64,000 nucleotides of DNA, from positions 1 to 64,000 of the forward strand of contig CAYVQF010000008.1 of NCBI GenBank assembly GCA_964454015.1. Reading direction: 5' to 3'. This document shows positions 36,849 through 45,322 of this stretch, in pieces (the stretch's first letter is position 1; each line of letters begins with the position of its first letter). The notes below the pieces were generated by a model. It was not told the origin of the DNA, did not search any database, and saw only the letters and a list, made by a program, of their open reading frames with translations. The DNA is from CAYVQF01 sp964454015 (lineage in GTDB: Bacteria; Myxococcota_A; Bradymonadia; UBA4248). A program made the position numbers and the translations under genes.

Positions 36849-38396
36849 TCAACAGGCGCCGACGGCAACAAAACGATGGCGTTTGGTCTCAGGGGCCGCC
36901 TCTGGAAAGTCTGCGCGGAAGTGACCGCCGCGGCTCTCTTTGCGCATGAGGGCCGCTGTGCACACCAGCTTGGCGACGCTCACGACGTTGCGCAAGGTCA
37001 GCGAGGGGGGCGCCCCCACGGCGAAAGCCGACTGGCGTGACGCGACCACGCCCAGGGCTTCCTGCAAACCCTCGGCGCTGCGCACCAAGCCGGCGTGCTG
37101 CCACATCATCTCACGGATGTGCGCGTAAATGGCCTCCTCTTCGGGGCGCAAATCCAGGCCGCCCAGGCGTGGCAAGGGGTGCAAGGTCGATGGTGCGGAT
37201 GGGCGCACGTCGCGCCCAATGTCCTTGGCCACCCGCGCCCCAAAGACCAAACCCTCCAGGAGTGAATTGGAGGCGAGGCGATTGGCGCCGTGGATGCCCG
37301 TCGCCGAGACCTCACCGCAGGCCCACAGACCCTTGAGCGAAGCGGCGCCGTTGGTGTCGACGGCGATGCCGCCCATGTGGTAGTGCGCTGCCGGAGAGAC
37401 GGCGATGGGCGCCTGCCGGGGTTCAATGCCCGCCTCTTGGCACAGACCCCACACCGTGGGGAAGCGCTCGGGGAAACGGTCGCCAATGCCGCGGGCGTCG
37501 AGGAAGACCTTGCGCCCTGCGCGTTGGCGCTGCCAGATGGCACGCGCCACGACGTCGCGCGGCGCCAGCTCGGCCGCCTCATGTAGCGCCGGCATGAAGC
37601 GCTCTCCCAGGTCATCGATGAGGATGGCGCCTTCGCCGCGCAGCGCCTCGGTGAGCAACGGCAGTGGGTCCTGCCCCGTGGCGAGGGCCGTGGGGTGAAA
37701 CTGGACGAACTCCAGGTCGGCCAAGGCGGCTCCCGCCCGGGCTGCGATGGCCAAGCCGTCGCCGTTGGTGCCCGGGGGGTTGGTGGTGTAGCGGAAGATG
37801 CTGCCGATGCCGCCAGTGGCCAGGACGATGGCTTGGCTGCGCAAGAGCAGCGGGACGGCGTCTTCGAGGGCGATCCACAGCCCGTGGACCCGGCCGTTGC
37901 TGACCCAAAGGTCGATGGCGAAGGCGTGGTCGATGACGGTGATGGTGGGGGTGGCGTTGACGGCGGCGACCAGGGCGCGCAAGACCTCAGCGCCCGTGCT
38001 GTCGCCGCGGGCGTGGAGAATGCGGCGCCGGCTGTGCGCCGCCTCTTTGCCCAAGGCCCACTCGCCGTTGTCCATCCTGTCGAAGCGCGCCCCCAGGGCT
38101 TCGAGGCGCATGACCTGCTCAGGCCCCTCCTGGGTGAGGACATCCACGACTTCGCGCACGGCGAGGCCATGGGCGGCCATGCAGGTATCGTTGGCATGCA
38201 GCGCCGGGCTGTCGTCGCTGCCGACGGCAGCGGCGATGCCCCCTTGGGCCAGGGGGGTGGCGCCGCCCTGGCCAAAAGAGCTCTTGGTGACGAGGGCGAC
38301 GCGCTTGGGGGCCAAGGCGAGGGCGGTGGAGAGACCGGCGATGCCGGTACCGACGATGATGGCATCGAAGCTTGGGTTGGGTGCGCGCTGAGCCAT
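36849..38396 (-). CDS. nadB: L-aspartate oxidase
   Basis: Oxidises L-aspartate to iminoaspartate, the first step of de novo NAD synthesis. The 515-residue chain has the FAD motif IIVGTGIAGLSTALAL, SSFGQGGATPLAQGGIAAA, the active-site block RRRILHARGDSTGAEVLRAL, AAHYHMGGIAVDTNG and GEVSATGIHGANRLASNSLL. The start has GGAGG 6 bp upstream. nadA and nadC are not in the window. It is divergent from an NrtR-type regulator, and a 17-bp palindrome lies 14 bp upstream of its start, so NAD-dependent repression is likely. Confidence 0.96.
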   Translation of the reverse strand: MAQRAPNPSFDAIIVGTGIAGLSTALALAPKRVALVTKSSFGQGGATPLAQGGIAAAVGSDDSPALHANDTCMAAHGLAVREVVDVLTQEGPEQVMRLEALGARFDRMDNGEWALGKEAAHSRRRILHARGDSTGAEVLRALVAAVNATPTITVIDHAFAIDLWVSNGRVHGLWIALEDAVPLLLRSQAIVLATGGIGSIFRYTTNPPGTNGDGLAIAARAGAALADLEFVQFHPTALATGQDPLPLLTEALRGEGAILIDDLGERFMPALHEAAELAPRDVVARAIWQRQRAGRKVFLDARGIGDRFPERFPTVWGLCQEAGIEPRQAPIAVSPAAHYHMGGIAVDTNGAASLKGLWACGEVSATGIHGANRLASNSLLEGLVFGARVAKDIGRDVRPSAPSTLHPLPRLGGLDLRPEEEAIYAHIREMMWQHAGLVRSAEGLQEALGVVASRQSAFAVGAPPSLTLRNVVSVAKLVCTAALMRKESRGGHFRADFPEAAPETKRHRFVAVGAC

Positions 38397-38410
38397 GAAC
38401 GCCTCCTTTT

Positions 38411-38427
38411 ATGCTCTAGGTGAGCAT
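38411..38427. promoter_or_regulatory. Candidate NrtR operator, nadB-proximal
   Basis: ATGCTCTAGGTGAGCAT is an inverted repeat (ATGCTC and GAGCAT around 5 bp) lying 14 bp upstream of the nadB start. It shares ATGCT-N7-AGCAT with the second site at 38458-38474. The position next to a divergent NrtR-type gene makes it a likely operator. Confidence 0.6.
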
Positions 38428-38457
38428 TAGAGGTTGGTGTCGCTATGCTTGAGGTTT

Positions 38458-38474
38458 ATGCTAAACCTGAGCAT
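38458..38474. promoter_or_regulatory. Candidate NrtR operator, regulator-proximal
   Basis: ATGCTAAACCTGAGCAT shares ATGCT-N7-AGCAT and the TGAGCAT end with the site at 38411-38427. An extra half-site, ATGCTTGAGGTTT, lies directly upstream at 38445-38457 and pairs almost perfectly with the right half, so the complete 38445-38474 stretch is a longer imperfect palindrome. It would allow autoregulation of the regulator gene. Confidence 0.6.
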
Positions 38475-38575
38475 ATCGATTGGACAGATCAATGGCACAA
38501 AAGGTAAGCTTTGTCGAGGAGGCAGATCGTTTTTGCGCGGGGACGGGGTGTGTGCCAGCGAGAGGTGAGGTGGCA

Positions 38576-39478
38576 ATGGAAGGTGTGGAATTGGATTTGT
38601 GTGCAGTGATCCTGACGGTCCGCGACGAGGAGCCGCAGGTTTTGGTGGTCCAGGAGCGCTGTGGTTTGTCGTTGCCTTCGGGTGGCCTGGATGTGGCTGG
38701 GGATAGGACGCTGGAGCTCGGGCTGCGGCGCTGGGTGCGCGGCCGGGCCGGCTTGGACTTGGGCTACGTGGAGCAGCTCTATTCCTTTGGGGATCGGGGG
38801 CGCAGCGCTGCGGCGCGTTTGGTCACGGTGGCGTATTTGGCGCTGGTCGACGCGCAGGTGGAGTCGCATGGGGGGCTGTGGTCGGGGGTGTACCGCTATT
38901 TTCCCTGGGAGGATTGGCGCAGCGGTGGCCCGGCCGCGGTGTCGCCTGCGGTGGTTGCGTCGTTGCGTGGGTGGAGCGAAGCGGGCGAAGGACGTGAGCA
39001 GCGGCAACGGCGCTGGTCGCGGGTGGAGATAGCTTTTGGTATGGGGGGTGCGCCTTGGGATGAGGAGCGGGTCTTGGATCGCTATGAGCTGCTTTATGGT
39101 GCGGGTTTGGTGGCGGAGGCGGGTGGGTCAGCGGACGAGGACACGGGCGCGCCGTTGTGTGTAGACCACCGCCGCATGTTGGCCAGCGCTTTGTCGCGGG
39201 TGCGGGGTAAGCTGAAGTATCGGCCGGTGGTCTTTGAGCTGTTGCCGCCGCTGTTTACGCTTTTTCAGTTGCAGCGGGTGGTAGAAGCCCTCGCGGGGCG
39301 GCGCCTGCACAAGCAGAATTTTCGTCGTTTGGTGCTCAAGGGGGGCTTGGTGGAGGGGACGCCGGCGGTGGAGCAGCGGACCGGGGGGCGGCCTGCGGCG
39401 CTTTTTCGCTTTCGGCATGAGGTGTTGCGCGAGCGTCCCGCGCCGGGCCTGGCGCTGCCGGGGATGCGGCTGGGCTGA
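38576..39478 (+). CDS. nrtR: NrtR-type Nudix-related transcriptional regulator
   Basis: A 300-residue protein if translation starts at ATG 38576, which follows GTGAGGTGG. Upstream in-frame starts at 38492 (ATG) and 38480 (TTG) lack a ribosome site. Residues 5-140 form a Nudix fold (ELDLCAVILTVRDEEPQVLV, then LPSGGLDVAGDR). The Nudix box reads LRRWVRGRAGL where active hydrolases have REUxEExGU, so the catalytic glutamates are gone. Residues 210-290 look like a winged helix (LFQLQRVVEALAGRRLHKQN, FRRLVLKGGLVE). This fusion defines NrtR regulators of NAD metabolism, which sense NAD-related ligands such as ADP-ribose. The divergent gene is nadB. Confidence 0.85.
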   Translation: MEGVELDLCAVILTVRDEEPQVLVVQERCGLSLPSGGLDVAGDRTLELGLRRWVRGRAGLDLGYVEQLYSFGDRGRSAAARLVTVAYLALVDAQVESHGGLWSGVYRYFPWEDWRSGGPAAVSPAVVASLRGWSEAGEGREQRQRRWSRVEIAFGMGGAPWDEERVLDRYELLYGAGLVAEAGGSADEDTGAPLCVDHRRMLASALSRVRGKLKYRPVVFELLPPLFTLFQLQRVVEALAGRRLHKQNFRRLVLKGGLVEGTPAVEQRTGGRPAALFRFRHEVLRERPAPGLALPGMRLG

Positions 39479-39495
39479 TGGGGCAGGGTGGCGGT

Positions 39496-39510
39496 CTTGC
39501 CAGCGGCAAG
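39496..39510 (+). terminator. Small stem-loop after the regulator gene
   Basis: CTTGCC-AGC-GGCAAG forms a 6-bp stem 17 bp after the nrtR stop. No T-run follows, so it is at most a weak or Rho-assisted terminator. A poor promoter-like pair (TTGTGT, 16 bp, TATTGT) lies further on, before the next gene. Confidence 0.25.
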
Positions 39511-39632
39511 GGCGGCGCAAAGTTGTGTTCCTTGCGGAAGCAGGTATTGTTGGGGCAGAGCCTGGGCGTCGAATACGCCCGCGGTGGCGACGCGGGTGGC
39601 GCGTCGATATGGCCAAGATGTGAAGTGAGATC

Positions 39633-40592
39633 ATGACGGACAGTGTTTATGCTCAAAAAGTAGCGGCGCAGCCGGAGTCGGTGGCGTTGCGGGCCGAGTA
39701 CGCGCAGCATTTGTTTCAGATGGGCGACTTGCGGGGGAGTATCTCCCAGGTGCAGGCGGGCTTGGCCTTGCCGCGTCGGCCAGGTGAAGAGCAGAGCTTT
39801 TCGGCGCTGATGAACTTGGAACGCCTGTTGTTGGGCAAGAATTTGCGCCGCCTCGTGGGTTCCTTGAGTGGGTTGATCCCCGAGGGACAGAAGCCCCACT
39901 TCGAGGATGGCAAGCTGGTCGAGGTGGTGGTCCAGGTGAGCTCCGGGACCGTGGCGCTGCTGGAGAAGGCGCTGTCGTCTGGCAAGAGCCTCGGGACGGT
40001 AGAGGTCCTGGGTCTCATCGTGGACGACGTTGGGGACGAGGTGCTGCGTCTGTTGAGCGCGGCGGCGTTGCCTAGCTTGGTAGAGTTGAACTTCTGGGCT
40101 CGGGGCCCACTCTCGGAGCTCGCCGTGCATGGCCTGACGGCCTCTTCGCTGGGGCAGGGGCTAGAGGTTCTGTATTTGCGCGGCGACAGGATCAGCGACC
40201 GGATGGTCATGGCCTGTGCCCAAGCTTCGCCGCGGCTGATGGAGCTGCGGCTCAGATCGCAGGAGCGCTCGGTGACGCTAGAGGCGGCCTATGCCCTCGC
40301 GGACGCCCAGGGGCTCAGTGGTCTGGTGACCTTGGGCCTGATGGGGACTTGTTTTGGCGATCGTGGTGCCTTGGCTTTAGCGACGAGTAAAGCGCTAGCG
40401 GGCTTGCGCCGCCTGGACTTGCGTGACGGCATGTTGACCAACGAAGGCGCGCGGATTTTATCTGCCGGCAGTGCGCTGCGTCAACTCGAGTCCTTGGATG
40501 TCGCGTGGAATCAGATCGACGACGCGGGCCTCGCGGAGCTGCGGCGTTGGGGTATCGAGGTTCGCGCGGATTATCAACATCAGCGCCCCTGA
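39633..40592 (+). CDS. Leucine-rich-repeat protein, TIGR02996-like
   Basis: A 319-residue protein. The N-terminal block, ALRAEYAQHLFQMGDLRGS, resembles the TIGR02996 companion domain found with repeats in Myxococcota and Planctomycetota. From about residue 120 on there are LRR-type units: LPSLVELNFWARGPLSELAV, LEVLYLRGDRISDRMVMA, LVTLGLMGTCFGDRGALA, LRRLDLRDGMLTNEGARI and LESLDVAWNQIDDAGLAEL, close to the ribonuclease-inhibitor LRR class. It should form a protein-binding solenoid in the cytosol. The partner is unknown. The next gene follows after 18 bp. Confidence 0.75.
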   Translation: MTDSVYAQKVAAQPESVALRAEYAQHLFQMGDLRGSISQVQAGLALPRRPGEEQSFSALMNLERLLLGKNLRRLVGSLSGLIPEGQKPHFEDGKLVEVVVQVSSGTVALLEKALSSGKSLGTVEVLGLIVDDVGDEVLRLLSAAALPSLVELNFWARGPLSELAVHGLTASSLGQGLEVLYLRGDRISDRMVMACAQASPRLMELRLRSQERSVTLEAAYALADAQGLSGLVTLGLMGTCFGDRGALALATSKALAGLRRLDLRDGMLTNEGARILSAGSALRQLESLDVAWNQIDDAGLAELRRWGIEVRADYQHQRP

Positions 40593-40610
40593 GGCGCGAA
40601 GGGGGAGAGG

Positions 40611-40823
40611 ATGAAGTGGGACTATTTCGTGTTGCGACGGGCACAAGACGGCTACGGTGAGGCACACTATTATAAGGGTGACACCAAGGAGACGGTGTGC
40701 CCGCCCAATGTTGAAGAGAGCGAGGTGCTGAACATTTTTGGTCTGCATGGCTATGAGTTGGTGGCCGTGCAGACCACGCGCACGGGTGACACCAAGTACT
40801 TTTTGAAACGCGCCAAAGCCTGA
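40611..40823 (+). CDS. Small DUF4177-like protein
   Basis: A 70-residue protein with a strong ribosome site (GGGGGAGAGG directly before the ATG). The pattern MKWDYFVLRRA, LNIFGLHGYELVAVQTT and a final KYFLKRAKA matches the small DUF4177 family, whose hallmark is a G-x-E-L-V segment and a terminal F-K-R strand. The function is unknown. It lies 18 bp after the LRR gene. Confidence 0.75.
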   Translation: MKWDYFVLRRAQDGYGEAHYYKGDTKETVCPPNVEESEVLNIFGLHGYELVAVQTTRTGDTKYFLKRAKA

Positions 40824-40918
40824 TGACAGCAAGCGCGTGGCGCGGTGAGAACAGAGGCCCGGTGTTGACCTCGACGACGGTGCGGGTGGTAGGTTCTCGG
40901 GTGAGGATGGAGGGTTGC

Positions 40919-42658
40919 GTGGGACATCATTCTAATATTCTGTGGGGTGCCGGCGGCCATGCCCAAGGGGCTGTCGTCGTTCGCGGCTTGCTGGCCTGCG
41001 TCGTAGCCCTCGTGGCGCTCTCGACTTGGGCCGCGGCGGTCTGGGCCCAAGGTGCGCCCAAGGTTTATGTGGCGCCCTTCGTGGGCTATGACGGTCGGGT
41101 GGCGCCATTCATCGAAGAGCAGATCACCCGGGTGGTGCGTCAGCGCCTCGACACGGACCCAACGGTGGCGGTGGTTCAGCCTTTGGCGACGGAGAGCGCT
41201 ACGGGACCGAGCCCAGCCATTCTCGAGGCGCGTCGCCTCTATGAGGCCGGCCGTGGTCAGTACGTCGATCAACGCTTCGCCGAGGCCGCCCAGCGCTTTC
41301 GTCAGGCCCTGGACTACTACGAGACCGACGTGGCCGGGATCAGCGATTGGGCCGTCATCGAGATGCTCCTCTTCCGCCTGGCCGCGGCTTATCACTTCTC
41401 CGGGCAGCTCCCTGAGTCCCAAGATCTGTTACGGCGCCTCTTGGCCTTCAACCCCAACTATGCGCTCAACCCCGAAGAGGATCTGCCGGCGACCTTCAGA
41501 GACGATTTTGCCGCGGCCCAGGCTCGACAAGCCAAGCGCGGCACTGGTGCCCTGGCGACGACCGCCCTGGAGGAGGGGGTCGAGGTCTGGATCAACGGCA
41601 AAATCCGGGGCGCGTCGCCCATGACCCTCACCGACCTGCCCGAAGGCACCCACTTCTTGGTCTTGCGCAAGGGCGATCGCCTCTTCAGCGGACCCATCGT
41701 GGTCGAGGCCAAGGTGACCACTCCTTTGAGCTACACCTTGAGCAGCCCTGCGGCCGCCATCACCCCTGAGGCGCGCCTGAGAGACGCCTGTCTCAAGGGT
41801 GTCCTCGGTGATGACGTGCGCTTCGCGGCCCGCGATCTGGCGGCGCGCACTGCGGCGGCTTTCGTGGTCACCGCCGTCATCATGCCGCAGAGCCAGGGCT
41901 TCGCGGTGGTGCCCCTCCTCTACCAGAGCGACAGCGGGAGCTTGCGCCTGTTGAACCACCAAGATCTCGACAGTGATCTGCTCAGCCTCAATGTGGAGGG
42001 TTACAAGCTGACCCGAACGGTCATCGACGCCGTCTTCGATGCCAACAAGGGCCTGACCATTGACACCACCCTGGCGATTTCGCCGACATCGTTCAGCGCT
42101 GCTGCCGTGATGGCCGCAGTGACGCCGGACCCCGTGGTGACGCCCGACCCCGTGGTGACGCCGGACCCCGTGGTGACGCCGGACCCCGTGGTGACGCCCG
42201 ANNNNNNNNNNNNNNNNNNNNNNNNNNNNNNNNNNNNNNNNNNNNNNNNNNNNNNNNNNNNNNNNNNNNNNNNNNNNNNNNNNNNNNNNNNNNNNNNNNN
42301 NGTGGTGACGCCGGACCCCGTGGTGACGCCGGACCCCGTGGTGACGCCGGACCCCGTGGTGACGCCCGATCCAGTGGTGACGCCCGATCCAGTGGTGACG
42401 CCCGATCCAGTGGTGACGCCGGACCCAGTGCGCATCGATCCCCTCACCGACGGTGTGGCGACGACGACGACCCCTGATCCGTTGGTGCCCGATCCGCTGC
42501 CGCCAACCGTCGATGACGGCGATGCCTGGTATGCGAGCCCCTGGCTGTGGGGGGGCGTCGGCCTTGGACTGGCGGCGACGGCGGCGGTGGTGTTAGCGGT
42601 GATTCTCTATGATCCAGGCAAAGATTTGACGGGCTTCAACACGACCATCGTTTGGTAG
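40919..42658 (+). CDS. PEGA/TPR-type exported protein with hexapeptide repeat
   Basis: Start chosen at GTG 40919, which follows GGAGGG; ATG 40907 and ATG 40823 are in-frame alternatives. A signal peptide ends near WAAAVWAQG. Residues 30-190 resemble TPR-type helices (EARRLYEAGRGQYVDQRFAE). Residues 205-260 form a PEGA-like beta domain (VEVWINGKIRGASPMTLTDL, then PEGTHFLVLRKG). After a helical region comes a VVTPDP repeat interrupted by the 100-N gap, then one membrane segment near the C-terminus (WLWGGVGLGLAATAAVVLAV). It is probably an envelope protein with a Pro-rich spacer. The length (nominally 579 residues) and the frame across the gap are not proven. Confidence 0.75.
   Translation: MGHHSNILWGAGGHAQGAVVVRGLLACVVALVALSTWAAAVWAQGAPKVYVAPFVGYDGRVAPFIEEQITRVVRQRLDTDPTVAVVQPLATESATGPSPAILEARRLYEAGRGQYVDQRFAEAAQRFRQALDYYETDVAGISDWAVIEMLLFRLAAAYHFSGQLPESQDLLRRLLAFNPNYALNPEEDLPATFRDDFAAAQARQAKRGTGALATTALEEGVEVWINGKIRGASPMTLTDLPEGTHFLVLRKGDRLFSGPIVVEAKVTTPLSYTLSSPAAAITPEARLRDACLKGVLGDDVRFAARDLAARTAAAFVVTAVIMPQSQGFAVVPLLYQSDSGSLRLLNHQDLDSDLLSLNVEGYKLTRTVIDAVFDANKGLTIDTTLAISPTSFSAAAVMAAVTPDPVVTPDPVVTPDPVVTPDPVVTPXXXXXXXXXXXXXXXXXXXXXXXXXXXXXXXXXXVVTPDPVVTPDPVVTPDPVVTPDPVVTPDPVVTPDPVVTPDPVRIDPLTDGVATTTTPDPLVPDPLPPTVDDGDAWYASPWLWGGVGLGLAATAAVVLAVILYDPGKDLTGFNTTIVW
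42119..42430 (+). repeat. 18-bp tandem repeat coding VVTPDP
   Basis: Before the gap there is one 15-bp unit, three full 18-bp units and 14 bp of another. After the gap there are seven full units (42302-42427) and a final GTG. Units differ only at a few third positions, such as GACCCC versus GATCCA. The array encodes Val-Val-Thr-Pro-Asp-Pro and probably caused the assembly gap. Confidence 0.93.
42202..42301. other. Assembly gap (100 N)
   Basis: Exactly 100 N bases lie inside the 18-bp repeat. The left flank stops 14 bp into a unit and the right flank starts a new unit, so an unbroken array would need 4+18k missing bases. 100 does not fit that series, so the run is a placeholder of unknown true length. 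Confidence 0.97.
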
Positions 42659-42730
42659 GTGGTGCAATCCGTTGGGGAGACCCTCGACATGATAGGTGGG
42701 CGAGGCGCAGCGACGACGAAGGAAAGTGCC

Positions 42731-44431
42731 ATGCGGCGAGAGCGCAGAGTGATGAAGGTGGTTTTCGTGGCTTGCTTGGCCATGAGCGCGGGCTTAGTAG
42801 CGTGTGATCCTGAGTCCTACAGCGAGGACCGGGTGGCGCTGAGCCTTTACGGGCCCTGGGGCTTTGGCCTCCCACCTGGGCCGGTGCCCAACACGACATC
42901 GGCGAAAGCGGTGCGAGTGACGGTCATGGATGTCCAGGACGGGAGCCGCCGCGCCCAGGACTTGCTGCGCATCGATGCGGCCTTCGGGAGCGAGCGCCTG
43001 GAGAACATTCCCTTTGGCGACGACGTGATGATTCACGTCGAAGCATTGAATGTGGTGGGGGCGGTGGTGGCCTATGGTGCCAGCGCCCCGATGGCCGTCC
43101 CCAAATCAGGCGGTGAGCAGTCCCGTGTCATTTATATGACCGAGCCGGGCTCGCTGGGGCCCCTCAAGGCCCTCTTTGATGGCAGGGATGGGCCCATCGT
43201 CAGTGACAGTCCCATGGGGCAACCCACGATGGGGCATTCCATGCTCGAGCTCCCTGGCAACCGATTCTTGGTGATCGGTGGTGCGACCCTCGCCGTGCCC
43301 GGTACGGGGCTGACGTGCGAACGGGTCCAGTGCCCCGTGGAGCTGAGCAACATCAAGGATGTGCACGATCGCCTGGAGTTTTTTGACGCCAACACGGGCT
43401 ACTTCGAGAGCACGAGTGTGCGCCTCTCGGAGCCGCGCGTCTTTCACACGGCCCACCTCTTGCCGGGGAACCGGATCCTGGTGGTCGGGGGCTTGACCGT
43501 CGACGAAGACACCTTGAGGCCGTCGGCGACGGCCGACATCATCTCTTTCGAGGACGATGGCAGGCCCTCGGTGAAGCCGCTCTTGTTCCCGGATGGTGCC
43601 CGCGGCCGCTTCAAGCACGCCGGCGCCGTGACTGCCAGCGGCGCCTACATTGCTGCCGGCGGGGCCCGCTTTGAGAATGGCGCCCTCGTTCCCCTGGATG
43701 AGGTGCTCGTCCTAGGCGCCAACAGGGAGAACTTCGCTGAGCCCGATGGTGTCCTCGCGGATCCGCGCTGGGACCTGAGCGCCACTGCCGTGGGCGAGGT
43801 GGTGCTCTTTGCCGGCGGGACCAACGGCCGCGACGTCTTTGGCACCACGGAGATCGCCGCGGCGCAGCAAGGGGTGTTGGAGTCCTTGCCCAGCATGGCG
43901 GTGCCGCGTTTTGGTCACCGCACCTTGCGCCTCGAGCGCGCCGATGGTCGCTTCATCATGGTCGTCGGTGGCTTCTTGGAGAACACCAATGGGCAATTGG
44001 TGGCGGGCGCCTTTCCCACGGGCTCGCTCGAAGTTCTGGACATTCAAAATGGTCGCTGGGTCGATGAGCTGAGCACTGGAGGGCTGCTGGTCGCGCGGGC
44101 ACATTTTGCCATGCTCGAGCTGCTCGACGGCAGTGTACTGGTGGCGGGTGGCCTCGGGGCTGGTGATGATAACCTGGAGGGCTTGGACTCGGTGGAGCTG
44201 TTGACGCCCAAGGGTCTTCTCATCGACTACGAGGCGAGACTCCTCGACGCCAGGATGAGTCGCGGCCGCTATGAGCTGAGCGCGGTGCGGCTGCCGCATG
44301 GGGCGGTGGTCGTGAGCGGCGGCGCCATCTTCGAGAAGGTGCCCAATGGCGGTGGCGGGAGTGGCTTTGGTACCCACCAGTTTGCCGATTACTACAACCC
44401 AGGACCCCCTTTGGCTTTGGCTCTGCCCTGA
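42731..44431 (+). CDS. Kelch-type beta-propeller lipoprotein
   Basis: A 566-residue protein from ATG 42731; an ATG at 42752 is also possible. It has a lipoprotein signal ending SAGLVAC. A small beta domain follows, then from about residue 170 a series of kelch-like blades: LELPGNRFLVIGGATL, HLLPGNRILVVGGL, AVTASGAYIAAGGARF, VVLFAGGTNGRD, RFIMVVGGFLEN, LLDGSVLVAGGLGAG and LPHGAVVVSGGAIF. Each has the paired glycines of kelch repeats. About seven blades fit a full propeller. It should sit on the envelope and bind a protein or sugar. No catalytic copper ligands are evident. Confidence 0.85.
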   Translation: MRRERRVMKVVFVACLAMSAGLVACDPESYSEDRVALSLYGPWGFGLPPGPVPNTTSAKAVRVTVMDVQDGSRRAQDLLRIDAAFGSERLENIPFGDDVMIHVEALNVVGAVVAYGASAPMAVPKSGGEQSRVIYMTEPGSLGPLKALFDGRDGPIVSDSPMGQPTMGHSMLELPGNRFLVIGGATLAVPGTGLTCERVQCPVELSNIKDVHDRLEFFDANTGYFESTSVRLSEPRVFHTAHLLPGNRILVVGGLTVDEDTLRPSATADIISFEDDGRPSVKPLLFPDGARGRFKHAGAVTASGAYIAAGGARFENGALVPLDEVLVLGANRENFAEPDGVLADPRWDLSATAVGEVVLFAGGTNGRDVFGTTEIAAAQQGVLESLPSMAVPRFGHRTLRLERADGRFIMVVGGFLENTNGQLVAGAFPTGSLEVLDIQNGRWVDELSTGGLLVARAHFAMLELLDGSVLVAGGLGAGDDNLEGLDSVELLTPKGLLIDYEARLLDARMSRGRYELSAVRLPHGAVVVSGGAIFEKVPNGGGGSGFGTHQFADYYNPGPPLALALP

Positions 44432-44538
44432 TGGGGGAGCGCGGCGGTCGATTTTTCCGCATGGGGTGACATGACGCGGGGATAACATCTCGGCAAAGGC
44501 TCGCAGTCCACGGCGAGCCCCAACCGAGGAGGTCTTCC

Positions 44539-45201
44539 ATGCGTCCTTATTCATGGCTGCTGTGGGCCCTGTTCTGGCCATGCCTGAACGCGGCCTGTGC
44601 CGATCCGTGGCAGAACCTAGAGGTCCGCGAGCTACCGCCGGCGCGTTGTACCTGTGTCTCCCATAGGCCCGACGCGAGCATCGACCGCGCCGTCTTGCGC
44701 CTCGCCGCGCCCTGGCCGTCGTGGCGGGATGCGCACCAACGGGTGTCAGCGGCGCGGGTGGATTCCCGCGCAGCGGTGGCGGCGCCGTCGACTAGCCTGA
44801 GCCGCGTGGCGGACGGCCCGGGCGCTCCCGGGCCGTCCCCGGGTGAGGCGTCGGAAGTGGCACCGCCGGCGCCCCCCACGCCGCGCGCCGGTGACAACCC
44901 GGCGCGCGTTGACGACGCTGTGCCGCGGGTGGCGGACCCGGCAGCGGCGGCAGCGGCGGTGCATGGCGATGGCGCCGGGGCTTCCGCCGTCGCCGCGCCG
45001 TCCTGCATCGATCTCAGCCAGGCCACGGTGGCGGAGCTGGTGCGCCTACCAGGCGTGGGACAAGCCCGGGCCGAGGCGATCATCGCGGCGCGGGAGCGGC
45101 GACCTTTCAAGCGGCCCCAAGAACTCACCCGCATCAAAGGGATAGGCCGCAAGAGCCTGGCCAAAATCACGCCGCTGCTCTGTCCCATGGGGACTTCTTA
45201 G
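44539..45201 (+). CDS. ComEA-like helix-hairpin-helix protein
   Basis: A 220-residue protein with a strong ribosome site (GAGGAGG) and a signal peptide (PYSWLLWALFWPCLNAACA). Residues 30-155 are a Cys-containing segment and a long Ala/Pro-rich linker. Residues 157-216 hold paired HhH motifs: IDLSQATVAELVRLPGVG, QARAEAIIAARE, then LTRIKGIGRKSLAKI. This is the ComEA DNA-binding module, placed outside the cytosolic membrane as in competence proteins. It lies far from comEC (29.6 kb) in this window. The long linker is unusual, and another extracytoplasmic DNA-binding role is possible. Confidence 0.85.
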   Translation: MRPYSWLLWALFWPCLNAACADPWQNLEVRELPPARCTCVSHRPDASIDRAVLRLAAPWPSWRDAHQRVSAARVDSRAAVAAPSTSLSRVADGPGAPGPSPGEASEVAPPAPPTPRAGDNPARVDDAVPRVADPAAAAAAVHGDGAGASAVAAPSCIDLSQATVAELVRLPGVGQARAEAIIAARERRPFKRPQELTRIKGIGRKSLAKITPLLCPMGTS

Positions 45202-45322
45202 CTGGCGGTGGCTGCTTATCCAGGCGGAGGGAGGGGCGCTTGCGCTTGCAGAGCAGCCCGTGATGTGTAAGTTTCGCGCGGCCACAATGCGGTGGCCCCA
45301 GCGAGGGCAGAGAGGTGAGACG

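Noticed and set aside
42119..42430. Regular 18-bp repeat as a CRISPR array
   Set aside because: The units are directly tandem without spacers, stay in frame, and encode VVTPDP within a gene. No cas genes are present.
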